A stretch of 17,206 bases of DNA from DATBLQ01 sp036555325. GTDB lineage: Bacteria > Pseudomonadota > Alphaproteobacteria > Rhizobiales > Aestuariivirgaceae. Below, piece by piece: positions 7,536 to 15,567 of this stretch. The translations under genes and the position numbers were made by a program. The number at the start of each line of letters is the position of its first letter. Position 1 is the first letter of the stretch. The notes beneath the pieces are model-generated. The model searched no databases. It was not told the origin of the DNA and saw only the letters and a list, made by a program, of their open reading frames with translations. Location: assembly GCA_036555325.1 (NCBI GenBank), contig DATBLQ010000055.1:1-17206 (forward strand), read 5' to 3'.

Positions 7536-9569
7536 ATGGGGAAACTTATGAGGCGACCGGCGCTGGTTCTGGCTGCGCTCCTCTTGTCCGCCGGCGCCTC
7601 GCTGGGCGGCGTTCTTTTGGTCCTGTCCCCCACATTCCTCACGTCCGAAATCGCGGATTCGGTCGCAAGAGCAACGGGCAAGACGCTCACCTTCGGGGAA
7701 AGGCCACGGCTCATACTCTGGCCAGAGCCAGGCGTGAGTTTCAGGAGGGTCAGACTTTCCGATCGACAAAGTGCCGCGGAGCCATTTGCGGATATCGAGC
7801 GGATGGTGGTCAAGATCGGACTGTCAGCGCTCCTCGGGCGGCGGGCGGAGCTCGAAGAAATCCGCCTCATCAATCCACTGGTGAACCTGTCGATTGACCG
7901 TAAGGGACACAGCAATTGGGTGATGGCGCCGGAACGGGGCAAAGCTCCCAAGGCAGCCAGCGAGGAAACACATTCCCTGCTGCCTCGTCTCTATATCGAA
8001 GGCGGGCGAGTAAATTTCGCCGACGATCGGACCGGTGGAAAAATCCGATTCGAACGTCTCAACCTGATGCTGACGTTGGGCTCCATCGAGGGCCCACTCG
8101 ACATCAAAGGCAGCGCCGACTGGCGAAGCGACCGGGTGAGCTTTTCGCTTTTCCTTAGGTCACCACAGCTGCTGGCAGAAAAAGGAAGCCCGCTTGACCT
8201 CAATGTATCGGGAACATGGCTGAATTTCGCTTTCAGCGGAAGAGGCGCCCTCAAGGAGCAAATCGAGCTTGCCGGCACAGTGCAAGCCGGAGCCCGTTCG
8301 GTCAGACAACTCATGCGGTGGGCCGGCCTCACTATTGGCGACGGCAAGGGCTTGCGCGATTTCCATACGATTGGCGCGGTAAGCCTCAAAGGAAACGTTT
8401 TGAGCATCGAAAAGGCAGAATTCGGCCTTGATGGCATGAAGGCGCAAGGAGAAGCCGCGTTGCGGTTCGCCGGCGTCAAACCGCGCCTTGATGCAAAACT
8501 GGATATCGAACAGCTCGATCTCAACCGGTATCTGTGGCCTCACGCGACGACGGATGGCGGAGAAGGAATTGAAAGCTGGAGCACGACTCCCATAGACCAC
8601 TCGCTACTCAACGCGATCGAAGCAACGGCAGCCTTGCGCGCAAAGCGAGTGAGTTATGGAGAGGCAACGATGACAAACGCCGCGGCCGATGTAACGATCG
8701 GCAAGGGCAGCCTGAGCGCAAAGCTTAAAGAAATCGAAATGTATGGAGGAAGCGGCAGCGGGCAACTGGTCCTCAACAGTGCGCAACGCGTGCCCACAGC
8801 ACAGCTCAGCTTCCAGGGCCGCGGATTCGACGGACTGAAGCTGTTGGGTGAATTCGGCGGCTTCAAAAAGGTCAAAGGACGAACCGAGCTTGCAGTTGCG
8901 CTTGCGGCCACCGGCAGGAGCGCGAGAGAAATGGTGGCATCGCTGCGCGGCACTGCGGGTTTTGAGTTCAGGGATGGAGCAGTGAAGGAAATCGATTTGT
9001 CCGAAATGGTGAACAACGTCTCAGAAAGAATCCTCACAGGCTGGATGCAGAGCGGCAAAGAAGAAACCGAATTCGAGTTGTTGAAGGCAAACTTCCAAAT
9101 TTCAGATGGAATTGCCGAGAGCAAGGATATGTTGCTGAAAGGCCCGAAAATGCAGCTGAAAGGAACGGGCATTGTCGATCTTCTCAAATGCGAAATCGAT
9201 TTCAAGGTCGAACCCGAAACTGCAGCCGGCAATGGAGGACTGGCCGTGCCGGTGCTGATCAAGGGGCCGTGGGCGAAACCGAAGTTCTATCCCGATATCG
9301 CAGGCGTGCTCGAAAACCCGCAAGCTGCGTACGAAGCACTCAAGATGCTCCTCGGCAAGGGCAAGCAAGAGCAAAATTTCAACGCGGAAACCGTCAAGGG
9401 TGAAAATGCCGGCGGAGTGGCGGGGGAAGTGCTGGAGGATGCAGAGGATCACGGATCGCCGCCGGCGGCAACCGACATGCTGAAGAAACAGATCCACACC
9501 AACACTTTGGATTTGATGAACAGCTTTGCCAGCGGGAGCGCGGCCGAACCCATTTCTCCCGAACAATAG
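7536..9569 (+). CDS. AsmA family protein
   Basis: A 677-residue protein with one N-terminal membrane segment (about 8-30: LVLAALLLSAGASLGGVLLVL) and a large periplasmic part. It has the AsmA N-terminal pattern (LTFGERPRLILWPEPGVSFRRVRLSD) and, near the end, the AsmA-like C-terminal region (FRDGAVKEIDLSEMV; LLKGPKMQLKGTGIVDLL; VPVLIKGPWAKPKFYPDIAG). AsmA proteins are envelope-spanning beta-groove proteins linked to outer-membrane assembly and glycerophospholipid transport. That role is inferred from the family. The frame is open from a GTG at 7515. GGAGAGAG at 7520-7527 lies eight bases before the ATG at 7536, which is preferred; an ATG at 7548 is also possible. The tail is rich in E, A and polar residues. 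moaE follows after 64 bases on the same strand. Confidence 0.85.
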   Translation: MGKLMRRPALVLAALLLSAGASLGGVLLVLSPTFLTSEIADSVARATGKTLTFGERPRLILWPEPGVSFRRVRLSDRQSAAEPFADIERMVVKIGLSALLGRRAELEEIRLINPLVNLSIDRKGHSNWVMAPERGKAPKAASEETHSLLPRLYIEGGRVNFADDRTGGKIRFERLNLMLTLGSIEGPLDIKGSADWRSDRVSFSLFLRSPQLLAEKGSPLDLNVSGTWLNFAFSGRGALKEQIELAGTVQAGARSVRQLMRWAGLTIGDGKGLRDFHTIGAVSLKGNVLSIEKAEFGLDGMKAQGEAALRFAGVKPRLDAKLDIEQLDLNRYLWPHATTDGGEGIESWSTTPIDHSLLNAIEATAALRAKRVSYGEATMTNAAADVTIGKGSLSAKLKEIEMYGGSGSGQLVLNSAQRVPTAQLSFQGRGFDGLKLLGEFGGFKKVKGRTELAVALAATGRSAREMVASLRGTAGFEFRDGAVKEIDLSEMVNNVSERILTGWMQSGKEETEFELLKANFQISDGIAESKDMLLKGPKMQLKGTGIVDLLKCEIDFKVEPETAAGNGGLAVPVLIKGPWAKPKFYPDIAGVLENPQAAYEALKMLLGKGKQEQNFNAETVKGENAGGVAGEVLEDAEDHGSPPAATDMLKKQIHTNTLDLMNSFASGSAAEPISPEQ

Positions 9570-9633
9570 GTCGAGATTTGACAATCGCCGCCTGAGGTTT
9601 CAATTTTCAACAGGCTTGGCGAGGAACAGGGAT

Positions 9634-10083
9634 ATGGTCCGTGTGCAGAGCGAAGTCTTCGATGTTGCTGGCGAACTTGGCAAATTCCGCCGCGGAGGGG
9701 CCGGGGGAAGCATTGTCATGTTCCTCGGCACGGTGAGGGAGCTTACGGGGAGCTTGACCATCGAGGCAATGACGCTTGAACATTATCCGGGAATGACTGA
9801 AAAGGCGCTCGAGGAGATTGAGGCGGAGGCGAATAGGCGGTGGCCACTCATCAACTCCCTCATCGTTCATCGCTATGGAAAACTCCTGCCGGGCGAGGAC
9901 ATTGTTCTGGTGCTCACCCAGTCGTCGCATCGAGCGCCGGCGTTCGAGGCGTGCGAATTCCTGGTGGACTATCTGAAAACCAGGGCTCCCTTCTGGAAAT
10001 TGGAGGAAGCGCAAGGAACGGCGCGCTGGGTCGAAGCGCAAGATAGCGACGAGGCGGCTGTCGCGCGGTGGAAGAACAGATAG
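9634..10083 (+). CDS. moaE: Molybdopterin synthase catalytic subunit MoaE
   Basis: A 149-residue cytosolic protein of normal MoaE length. With the thiocarboxylated small subunit MoaD it converts cyclic pyranopterin monophosphate to molybdopterin in molybdenum cofactor synthesis. Seen: FLGTVRELTGS (30-40), LEHYPGMTEKAL (48-59), VHRYGKLLPGED (78-89), SSHRAPAFEACEFLVDYLK (97-115) and TRAPFWKLE. K115 and K122 match the two active-site lysines of MoaE. The frame runs back to 9526, but GAGGA at 9621-9625 sits eight bases before the ATG at 9634, and MoaE begins here. moaD is usually adjacent but is not in this window. It lies between the AsmA and thermonuclease genes in what may be one transcript; I see no functional link between them. 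Confidence 0.94.
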   Translation: MVRVQSEVFDVAGELGKFRRGGAGGSIVMFLGTVRELTGSLTIEAMTLEHYPGMTEKALEEIEAEANRRWPLINSLIVHRYGKLLPGEDIVLVLTQSSHRAPAFEACEFLVDYLKTRAPFWKLEEAQGTARWVEAQDSDEAAVARWKNR

Positions 10084-10093
10084 GCCAAACTCT

Positions 10094-10678
10094 TTGAGGC
10101 GATATTGGACCTACCCGCGCGAGCGGCGGCACAACCTGCTGAAAATCACCACCGATACGGTAGTGATGCTGCTCATTGCTTTCATCATCATGTACGTGGC
10201 CGACCGTTTTCGCTGGTGGGATACGGCAACGAGCGCCGTCGTGATCGACGGAGATTCGCTCAAACGGGGATCGCAGCGCATCAGGCTTTTCGGCATCGAC
10301 GCGCCGGAGCTCGGCCAGGAGTGCCTCGATGCAACAGGCCACCGATATCGCTGCGGGGAGGAAGCGCGGCGGGCGCTGAGACAACTCGTTCAAGGTCACG
10401 AAATTGCATGCGCCGTCATCGAAACCGACCGTTACCAGCGAGACGTTGCCCGTTGCCGCGCAGGAGATCGGGAGCTCAACTGGGAGATGGTGCGGCAAGG
10501 CTGGGCCATCGCCTATCGACGACAAAGCCTGGACTTTCTCATAGCCGAGGCGGCGGCACGCAAGGAGCGGCGCGGATTGTGGCGAGGCGACTTCGAACTG
10601 CCGGAACACTACCGGGCACGCAAGGGTGACATGAATGGCAGCGACCTGGGCGGGGCCGAAGGCATCGAGATCGATTGA
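10094..10678 (+). CDS. Membrane-anchored thermonuclease (SNase)-like protein
   Basis: A 194-residue protein with a basic N-terminus (RRYWTYPRERRHNLLK), one membrane segment (about 22-36) and a staphylococcal-nuclease fold facing the periplasm. Active-site positions match micrococcal nuclease: D54 in VIDGDSL, R64 and D69 and E72 in RLFGIDAPE, and R116 in DRYQRD. So a calcium-dependent, non-specific nuclease is likely. T41 of the model enzyme is A70 here, which is frequent in bacterial members. Cysteines at 77, 87, 106 and 121 could form disulphides. The start is TTG at 10094, ten bases after the moaE stop, so translation may be coupled. The only later ATG (10166) would cut off the charged anchor. 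The tail after about 183 is polar and not conserved. The next gene is convergent. Confidence 0.82.
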   Translation: MRRYWTYPRERRHNLLKITTDTVVMLLIAFIIMYVADRFRWWDTATSAVVIDGDSLKRGSQRIRLFGIDAPELGQECLDATGHRYRCGEEARRALRQLVQGHEIACAVIETDRYQRDVARCRAGDRELNWEMVRQGWAIAYRRQSLDFLIAEAAARKERRGLWRGDFELPEHYRARKGDMNGSDLGGAEGIEID

Positions 10679-10703
10679 GGAGAGCGCCAGACCCCGGATC
10701 CAC

Positions 10704-10745
10704 TGGCTGAGCGCGCGGGATTTCGCCGGGGCACGCCGCGAGCCA
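10704..10745. terminator. Weak bidirectional hairpin between convergent genes
   Basis: TGGCT (10704-10708) pairs with AGCCA (10741-10745), and a CGCG pair extends the stem after a GAG bulge. It lies between the convergent nuclease and cyclic-nucleotide-binding genes. No T-run follows on either strand, so it is at best a weak terminator. Confidence 0.25.
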
Positions 10746-10763
10746 ATAATCGAAACGACTTAG

Positions 10764-11264
10764 CTAAAGTCGAGCATAATACTCACGAAACGATTTATCC
10801 TGGAGCAACACCAAATTAACATCGACATACTGATCGATCACTTCATTAGTGACCTTGAGACGCTCTTTGAGATCAAAGGCGAAGTTTCGCCACAGCTTGG
10901 CCGCCAAGCCGGGCTTGTTTGCAAGCAGCTTATCCACTGCTTCCCGTGAAATTTCGTAATACTCAATGGCCTCTCTTGCACTTACGGCTGCGCTTGTTCG
11001 AGACCCATCCATAAAGGACATCTCGCCAAAGGTTTGACCCGCGCCCAAGACTGCGAGAGGAATGTCTCCGGCGGTGCCGGCTCGCTCGACTTTTACAGAG
11101 CCCGAGAGAATGATGAAAAGCGATGAATTCTCAGCGCCAACGCCGAAGAAGACGTGATCCTTAGGCGCGGACTTGCGACCGGCGGCACTGAGGAATTGCT
11201 CGATCTCGTGCTCATCGAATTCATTGAAAAGCTTGATTGCGGTCAAATCTTCCTGGCGCTTCAT
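10764..11264 (-). CDS. Stand-alone cyclic nucleotide-binding domain protein
   Basis: A 166-residue soluble protein with one cNMP-binding (Crp-like) beta-barrel at about 10-120 and a short helical tail (121-166). The phosphate-binding cassette reads FGEMSFMDGSRTSAAVSA: G80 and E81 (ribose contact) and R89 (phosphate contact) are in place, so it may bind cAMP or cGMP. There is no helix-turn-helix, so it is not a Crp-type regulator, and no kinase, channel or other output domain. The output is unknown; it may act by protein contact. A GAGGA Shine-Dalgarno lies a few bases before the ATG. It is 148 bases downstream of a class III adenylate cyclase on the same strand, which suggests cAMP as ligand. 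Confidence 0.85.
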   Translation of the reverse strand: MKRQEDLTAIKLFNEFDEHEIEQFLSAAGRKSAPKDHVFFGVGAENSSLFIILSGSVKVERAGTAGDIPLAVLGAGQTFGEMSFMDGSRTSAAVSAREAIEYYEISREAVDKLLANKPGLAAKLWRNFAFDLKERLKVTNEVIDQYVDVNLVLLQDKSFREYYARL

Positions 11265-11412
11265 AACTTCCTCTGGAACGCTTGGATTCAGCGATTAACG
11301 TTCTGCTCGTCGCCCCGTTCATTAGAATACCCCCTCTCTTCGGTCTATTGAAAGGATTGTGCGTGTCGGACAGACGGCGCAGCTCTCGGCAGAGGCCAAG
11401 GGATTTCAGACC

Positions 11413-13170
11413 CTATGGCAAGCCGGCCTTCGCCAAACCATCGACAATGCCTTGGAAGTCGCGGGGGTTCTTGTAGGGCAAAACACGAGATCGTTGCGCC
11501 AACGAGAAGGAGGGATTCACCTTCAGAAGGTCCGCCCATATGGCGCGCGCATCATCAATTTTGCCGAGATGACCATAGCAAGCTGCCAGCAGCATCCGGC
11601 TCGCATCGGTATCCGGATTGCGGCGGATACGTTCGAGAAGGTGAGTGACTGCCGTATCATACTGAGCGAGACTGAAATGCGCTTGCGCCAGGATATGCAG
11701 CAGCATGTTGGAATAGTGCGGGTCGAGGCGCATCGCGGTCGCGATAGGTTCGAGCGACTCCCCTGCTCTGCCTGCGTACATCAACACCATTCCGATGAAT
11801 GCGTGCCCTTGCGCAAAGTTAGGATCAAGCTCGAGCGCGCGCTTGATCTCTGCCAAAGCGTTGTCGTGTTGGCGCTGCCACAACAGAGCTCCACCAAGCG
11901 CCATGTGGCCGACCGGCTCCTGATCATCGAGTTCGATCGCTTTACGGGCGCAACTCTCGGCCTCCTGCAAGGCCTTCTGCGGATCGGGTACCCAGTCACT
12001 GACGTAGTCGCCCATCGCCGCGAACGCCAAGCCTGCATAAGGTGCGGCGAACTTGGGATCGATCTCGATTGCTCGCTGGTGCATCGCACGGGCCTGCGCC
12101 ATCGTTTCCCGGGCGCCGCGGCCGAGCAGCTCGCGCGCCCGCCACCAGAACTCATAGGCTTCGACGTTGCTCGTCCCTCGACGGTGTAGCTGCTGCTCCT
12201 CGCGGCGGGTGAGTTTCACCGACAGCGCGGCAACGATTTTCTCCACGACCTCATCCTGGGTGGCGAAAATATCGGTTAACTCGCGATCGAAACGCTCTGC
12301 CCACACATGTCCGCCGCTGTCGGCATCGACAAGCTGTGCGGTAATGCGGACACGATTGGCGGCCTTGCGAATGCTGCCCTCGAGCACGAACCGCACGCCC
12401 AACTCGCGGCCGATTTGCTGCACCTTGGTTGGTTTGCCCTTGTAGGCGAAGGAGGAATTCCGGGCGATCACGAACAATCCGGAGATTTTCGAAAGATCGG
12501 TGATCAGATCCTCGGTCATGCCGTCACTGAAATATTCCTGCTCGGCATCGCCGCTCATGTTGTCGAAGGGCAGAATGGCGATCGATGGCTTTTCCGGCAC
12601 GGCTGGGGGCTGCACGGCTTGTCGAGCATCGACACGCCGACCCGCTACGTCGATGCGGAAGACGCGCACCGGCTTGGGAATGTTCTTCACCGTTCTTTCA
12701 CCCAAATCTTCCAGCGTCGCTTCCAGCTTGTCGCGCACCGAGTCGCGAACGACGCGTGAGACAAAGATCGCGCCCGGCTCGGCAATGCCCTCGAGCCGTG
12801 CTGCAATGTTGACGCCGTCCCCATAAATGTCATCGCCTTCGATGATAACGTCGCCGACGTTAATGCCGATCCGGAACTCGATGCGGTTGTCGTCAGTAGC
12901 CGTGCGGTTGCGGTCGGCCATGCCAGACTGGATCGCGATGGCGCAGCGTACAGCTTCGACGGCGCTGACAAAATCTGCGAGAAAGCCATCTCCCATGCGC
13001 TTGACAATGCGTCCCCGGTGCTGGCCGATTCGCGGCTCGACGAGCTCACTCAAGTGCGCCTTGAGATCGCGTAGCGTCTTTTCCTCGTTTTGGCTCATAA
13101 GCCGGCTGTAGCCAGCAACGTCAGCTGCTAGGATCGCCGAAAGTTTTCGTTCCGCGTGCTGGTTTTCCAT
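11413..13170 (-). CDS. Class III adenylate cyclase with TolB-like and TPR regions
   Basis: A 585-residue cytosolic protein that should make cAMP from ATP. The cyclase domain (about 7-175) has both metal-binding aspartates (D17 in ILAADVAGYSRL, D61 in KRMGDGFLADF), the adenine-selecting pair K57 and D114, and the transition-state residues N121 and R125 in VNIAARLE, so it looks active and ATP-specific. A TolB-N-like region follows (about 194-320: KPSIAILPFDNMSGDAEQEYFSDGM), then TPR repeats (about 335-570, with several ALELDPNF-type helices), a protein-binding surface that may sense a partner. This layout is common in Bradyrhizobium and relatives. No membrane segment is seen. The Shine-Dalgarno is poor, but the start MENQHAERKLSAIL fits the family. 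TATAGT (13192-13197, minus) may be its -10. A cyclic-nucleotide-binding gene follows. Confidence 0.92.
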   Translation of the reverse strand: MENQHAERKLSAILAADVAGYSRLMSQNEEKTLRDLKAHLSELVEPRIGQHRGRIVKRMGDGFLADFVSAVEAVRCAIAIQSGMADRNRTATDDNRIEFRIGINVGDVIIEGDDIYGDGVNIAARLEGIAEPGAIFVSRVVRDSVRDKLEATLEDLGERTVKNIPKPVRVFRIDVAGRRVDARQAVQPPAVPEKPSIAILPFDNMSGDAEQEYFSDGMTEDLITDLSKISGLFVIARNSSFAYKGKPTKVQQIGRELGVRFVLEGSIRKAANRVRITAQLVDADSGGHVWAERFDRELTDIFATQDEVVEKIVAALSVKLTRREEQQLHRRGTSNVEAYEFWWRARELLGRGARETMAQARAMHQRAIEIDPKFAAPYAGLAFAAMGDYVSDWVPDPQKALQEAESCARKAIELDDQEPVGHMALGGALLWQRQHDNALAEIKRALELDPNFAQGHAFIGMVLMYAGRAGESLEPIATAMRLDPHYSNMLLHILAQAHFSLAQYDTAVTHLLERIRRNPDTDASRMLLAACYGHLGKIDDARAIWADLLKVNPSFSLAQRSRVLPYKNPRDFQGIVDGLAKAGLP

Positions 13171-13191
13171 AAAGATGCCAACCCTGCCGAT

Positions 13192-13201
13192 ACTATATAG
13201 T
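13192..13201 (-). promoter_or_regulatory. Possible -10 element / 10-bp palindrome before the cyclase gene
   Basis: ACTATATAGT is a perfect palindrome 22 bases before the cyclase start. Read on the minus strand it supplies TATAGT, one base from the -10 consensus, giving a leader of about 15 bases. There is no good -35 at 17 bases. A second palindrome, GGCCTAGGCC, lies at 13234-13243 and could be an operator. Confidence 0.3.
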
Positions 13202-13249
13202 GTGCCGCCCTGGTCGATGGGAGGGGAGCAACTGGCCTAGGCCTCGGGG

Positions 13250-13261
13250 AATGGTGCTGTT
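13250..13261. repeat. Copy of the tRNA-Thr 3' end (possible att remnant)
   Basis: AATGGTGCTGTT here is identical, in the same orientation, to 16741-16752, which covers the encoded CCA, A73 and six acceptor bases of tRNA-Thr plus two bases beyond. The identity stops at 12 bases (14 of 15 counting two upstream G's). It lies beyond the far end of the amino-acid ABC operon, as expected for a direct repeat flanking a tRNA insertion, but it is short and no integrase is present. Confidence 0.3.
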
Positions 13262-13339
13262 ATCGCGCCGTTTGGCCCAAGTGACTGTGCCGACTTTGCG
13301 CCAAATACCGCCTCAGCTGAGAAAAGTGTTTCAAAATAG

Positions 13340-13382
13340 CAGAGCAGCGCGACAAGATCATAGGCACCTTGTCGCGACTCTG
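13340..13382 (-). terminator. Hairpin terminator of the amino-acid ABC operon
   Basis: CGCGACAAG (13348-13356) and CTTGTCGCG (13368-13376) form a perfect 9-bp stem with an 11-base loop. CAGAG/CTCTG (13340-13344, 13378-13382) extends it across a small internal loop. On the minus strand the stem is followed by CTATTTTG, a short T-rich run. It begins about 45 bases after the ATPase stop, so it should end that operon. Confidence 0.6.
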
Positions 13383-13427
13383 TGTCTCAGCGCGCTATGT
13401 CGGCTCAGCCACGCTCAGCTTTCTAGG

Positions 13428-14201
13428 TCAATGGGCTAGGAGCTGGCTCAAGAACAGCTTGGTTCGTTCGTTCTGTGGATTTGAGAAAAAGGCGTTGGGC
13501 GGTGCCACTTCGACGATTTGACCATGATCCATGAAGACCATGGTATCAGCAACGGTCCGGGCAAAACCCATCTCGTGGGTCACGCAGATCATGGTCATGT
13601 GAGCCTCGGCCAGCTCAACCATGACATCGAGGACCTCCTTGATCATTTCCGGGTCAAGAGCGGAGGTCGGCTCGTCGAACAGCATCACGTGGGGCTCCAT
13701 GCAGAGCGCGCGAGCGATTGCCACTCGCTGCTGCTGGCCACCTGACAGTTGACTTGGAAATTTGTGCGCCTGTTCCGAGATTTTCACTCGGCTAAGGTAC
13801 CGCATGGCGAGGTCTTCGGCCTGTTTGCGAGGTAGCTTGCGTACTCGTAGGGGCGCCAGTGTCAGGTTCTGAAGAACCGTCAAATGCGGGAACAAGTTGA
13901 ACTGCTGAAACACCATGCCGACTTCGCGTCGTATAAGTTCAATATCTTTGAAGTCAGGCGTCAATTCGATGCCTTCGACAAGGATTTGACCGGCTTGGTG
14001 CTGTTCCAGCCGGTTAATGCAGCGGATCGCGGTGGATTTGCCCGATCCGGAAGGTCCGCAGATGATCATGCGTTCGCCCTTATGCACCGTCAGCGATACA
14101 TCCTTGAGTGCCTGAAACGTGCCGTACCATTTGCTGACCTTACGCAGTTCGACCATCGGCTGCGCTGTTTTTGTCTGCTTTGACGTCGATTGAAGTTCCA
14201 T
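13428..14201 (-). CDS. Polar amino-acid ABC transporter, ATP-binding protein
   Basis: A 257-residue ABC ATPase of the GlnQ/HisP type that powers uptake through the two permeases encoded just upstream. Seen: Walker A GPSGSGKST (49-57), Q-loop Q99 in VFQQFNLFPHLTVL, signature LSGGQQQR (152-159), Walker B VMLFDEP (172-178), D-loop SALD and switch H209 in CVTHEMGFA. The phrase FNLFPHLTVLQN is typical of amino-acid importers. The start at 14201 has AGGAAA about seven bases upstream; a later in-frame ATG (residue 16) lacks one. It is the last gene of the operon, 18 bases after the preceding permease, and is followed by a strong hairpin. The exact amino acid cannot be told from this subunit. Confidence 0.93.
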   Translation of the reverse strand: MELQSTSKQTKTAQPMVELRKVSKWYGTFQALKDVSLTVHKGERMIICGPSGSGKSTAIRCINRLEQHQAGQILVEGIELTPDFKDIELIRREVGMVFQQFNLFPHLTVLQNLTLAPLRVRKLPRKQAEDLAMRYLSRVKISEQAHKFPSQLSGGQQQRVAIARALCMEPHVMLFDEPTSALDPEMIKEVLDVMVELAEAHMTMICVTHEMGFARTVADTMVFMDHGQIVEVAPPNAFFSNPQNERTKLFLSQLLAH

Positions 14202-14219
14202 TGACGTTTCCTAATAGGC

Positions 14220-14870
14220 CTAGTGGGATCGTCCCAGCTTTCGCTCCAGAATTCTGGAGGATAGGGTGAGCGGATAGCACATGGCGAAATAGATCAAGGC
14301 TACCAGTCCATAAACCAAGAAGGGCTGAAACGTAGCATTGGTCACAATAGTGCCGGCTCTCGTCAAATCGTTGAAGCCGACGATTGATGATAGTGCCGTT
14401 GCCTTAAGCAACTGCACGAGGAATCCCACGGTTGGCGGCACGGCGATGCGCAAAGCCTGGGGCAGGATTACGTAGCGCATTTGCATGAGAAAGTTCAAAC
14501 CAAGGGCGGAACTGGCTTCCCACTGACCTCGGGGTATGGCATCGACGCAGCCGCGCCAAATCTCGGCAAGAAAAGCACCAGCATAAAGAGTAAGTGCGAC
14601 GCCAGCAGCCAACAGCGGAGATACTTCGATACCCAACAACGGCAGTCCAAAGAACACAAGAAATAGCTGTAGTAAAAGAGGAGTGCCCTGGAACAGTTCA
14701 GTGTAATAATAAACGAACTTGGCGCCCAGCCGGGGCCGCGCGTAGCGCAGTAACAGCAGCACCAACGCGACTAGACCGCCTCCAAGGAAAGCAATTGCAG
14801 ACAACAGCAAGGTCCAGCGCGCAGCCAGCAGCAGAAAATGAAGGATGTCCCAAAGCGACAGGCTGATCAT
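14220..14870 (-). CDS. Polar amino-acid ABC transporter, permease
   Basis: A 216-residue inner-membrane protein of the HisM/HisQ type, with about five hydrophobic segments. The family pattern is clear: an ELFQGTPLLLQLFLVFFGLP stretch (near 57-76), then AFLAEIWRGCVDAIPRGQWEA leading into the EAA loop SSALGLNFLMQMRYVILPQA, which docks on the ATPase. It should pair with the permease encoded at 14881-15549 to form the channel. A GAGG lies about nine bases before the ATG. The gaps to its neighbours are 10 and 18 bases, so it is clearly in the operon. The DNA is AT-richer by eye than the flanking signalling genes (some 60-base rows near 45% GC). Confidence 0.92.
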   Translation of the reverse strand: MISLSLWDILHFLLLAARWTLLLSAIAFLGGGLVALVLLLLRYARPRLGAKFVYYYTELFQGTPLLLQLFLVFFGLPLLGIEVSPLLAAGVALTLYAGAFLAEIWRGCVDAIPRGQWEASSALGLNFLMQMRYVILPQALRIAVPPTVGFLVQLLKATALSSIVGFNDLTRAGTIVTNATFQPFLVYGLVALIYFAMCYPLTLSSRILERKLGRSH

Positions 14871-14880
14871 GCCAACGGCC

Positions 14881-15549
14881 TCATCTTGGTTGACCCGAAA
14901 ACAACCTGCGCCCAGCGCGCGCCAACAACCATCGCAGACCTATCGCCATGCACAAATAGATCAAGGTGATCGCGAAGTAGGTTTCGAATGCACGATAGGT
15001 ACGCGACTGGATGTAATCGGCAACATGCGTGAGATCGATAACGGCGATCTGCGACACAACGGCAGATTCCAACATGGTAATGACGATCTGGCTGACCAGT
15101 GCCGGATAGACGTTGGCAACGGCCTGGGGCAGAATCACGTAGATAAACACCGAAATTGGTGAAACCCCGAGGGCAAGCCCAGCTTCCCGCTGGCCAGGTG
15201 GAACCGCCTCGATTCCCGCCCTAAGAATCTCAATTGAATAGGCCGTCAGATTTATTGTCATAGCCAGTACGGCGGCCTGCAGCGCAGTCAACCGCACACC
15301 CAGGCTGGGCAGGCCGAAGAAGATAAAAAACAACTGAACGAGGAAAGGAGTGTTTCGAATGAGCTCAACATATGCCGCGATCAGCGCACGGGCCCAACGT
15401 ACACCCCACCGCGCCGTTGCTGCTCCGCCGATGCTAAGCGCAATGCCAATTGAAGACGCAATCGCAGTTAGCGCCAGGGTCATCCCAGCGCCTTGCAGCA
15501 GCAAACTCAGATAACCAGCCAGAGCCCAAAAATCGAGCTGATATCCCAT
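14881..15549 (-). CDS. Polar amino-acid ABC transporter, permease
   Basis: A 222-residue inner-membrane permease and partner of the one downstream. Seen: the ELIRNTPFLVQLFFIFFGLP stretch, YSIEILRAGIEAVPPGQREA, and the EAA loop GLALGVSPISVFIYVILPQA for contact with the ATPase. About five membrane segments are visible, beginning at LAGYLSLLLQGAGMTLALTA. The pattern is that of His/Glu/Gln/Arg/opine importers; the substrate is not defined by the sequence. The start MGYQLDFWALAGYL fits the family, although its Shine-Dalgarno is poor, so translation may depend on the binding-protein gene 18 bases upstream. It is followed by the second permease after 10 bases. Confidence 0.92.
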   Translation of the reverse strand: MGYQLDFWALAGYLSLLLQGAGMTLALTAIASSIGIALSIGGAATARWGVRWARALIAAYVELIRNTPFLVQLFFIFFGLPSLGVRLTALQAAVLAMTINLTAYSIEILRAGIEAVPPGQREAGLALGVSPISVFIYVILPQAVANVYPALVSQIVITMLESAVVSQIAVIDLTHVADYIQSRTYRAFETYFAITLIYLCMAIGLRWLLARAGRRLFSGQPR

Positions 15550-15567
15550 CGGTCGGGGTAAAACGAA

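Noticed and set aside
11359..12189. 276-codon plus-strand frame inside the cyclase gene
   Set aside because: It mirrors the TPR-coding sequence; the minus-strand reading explains the region fully.
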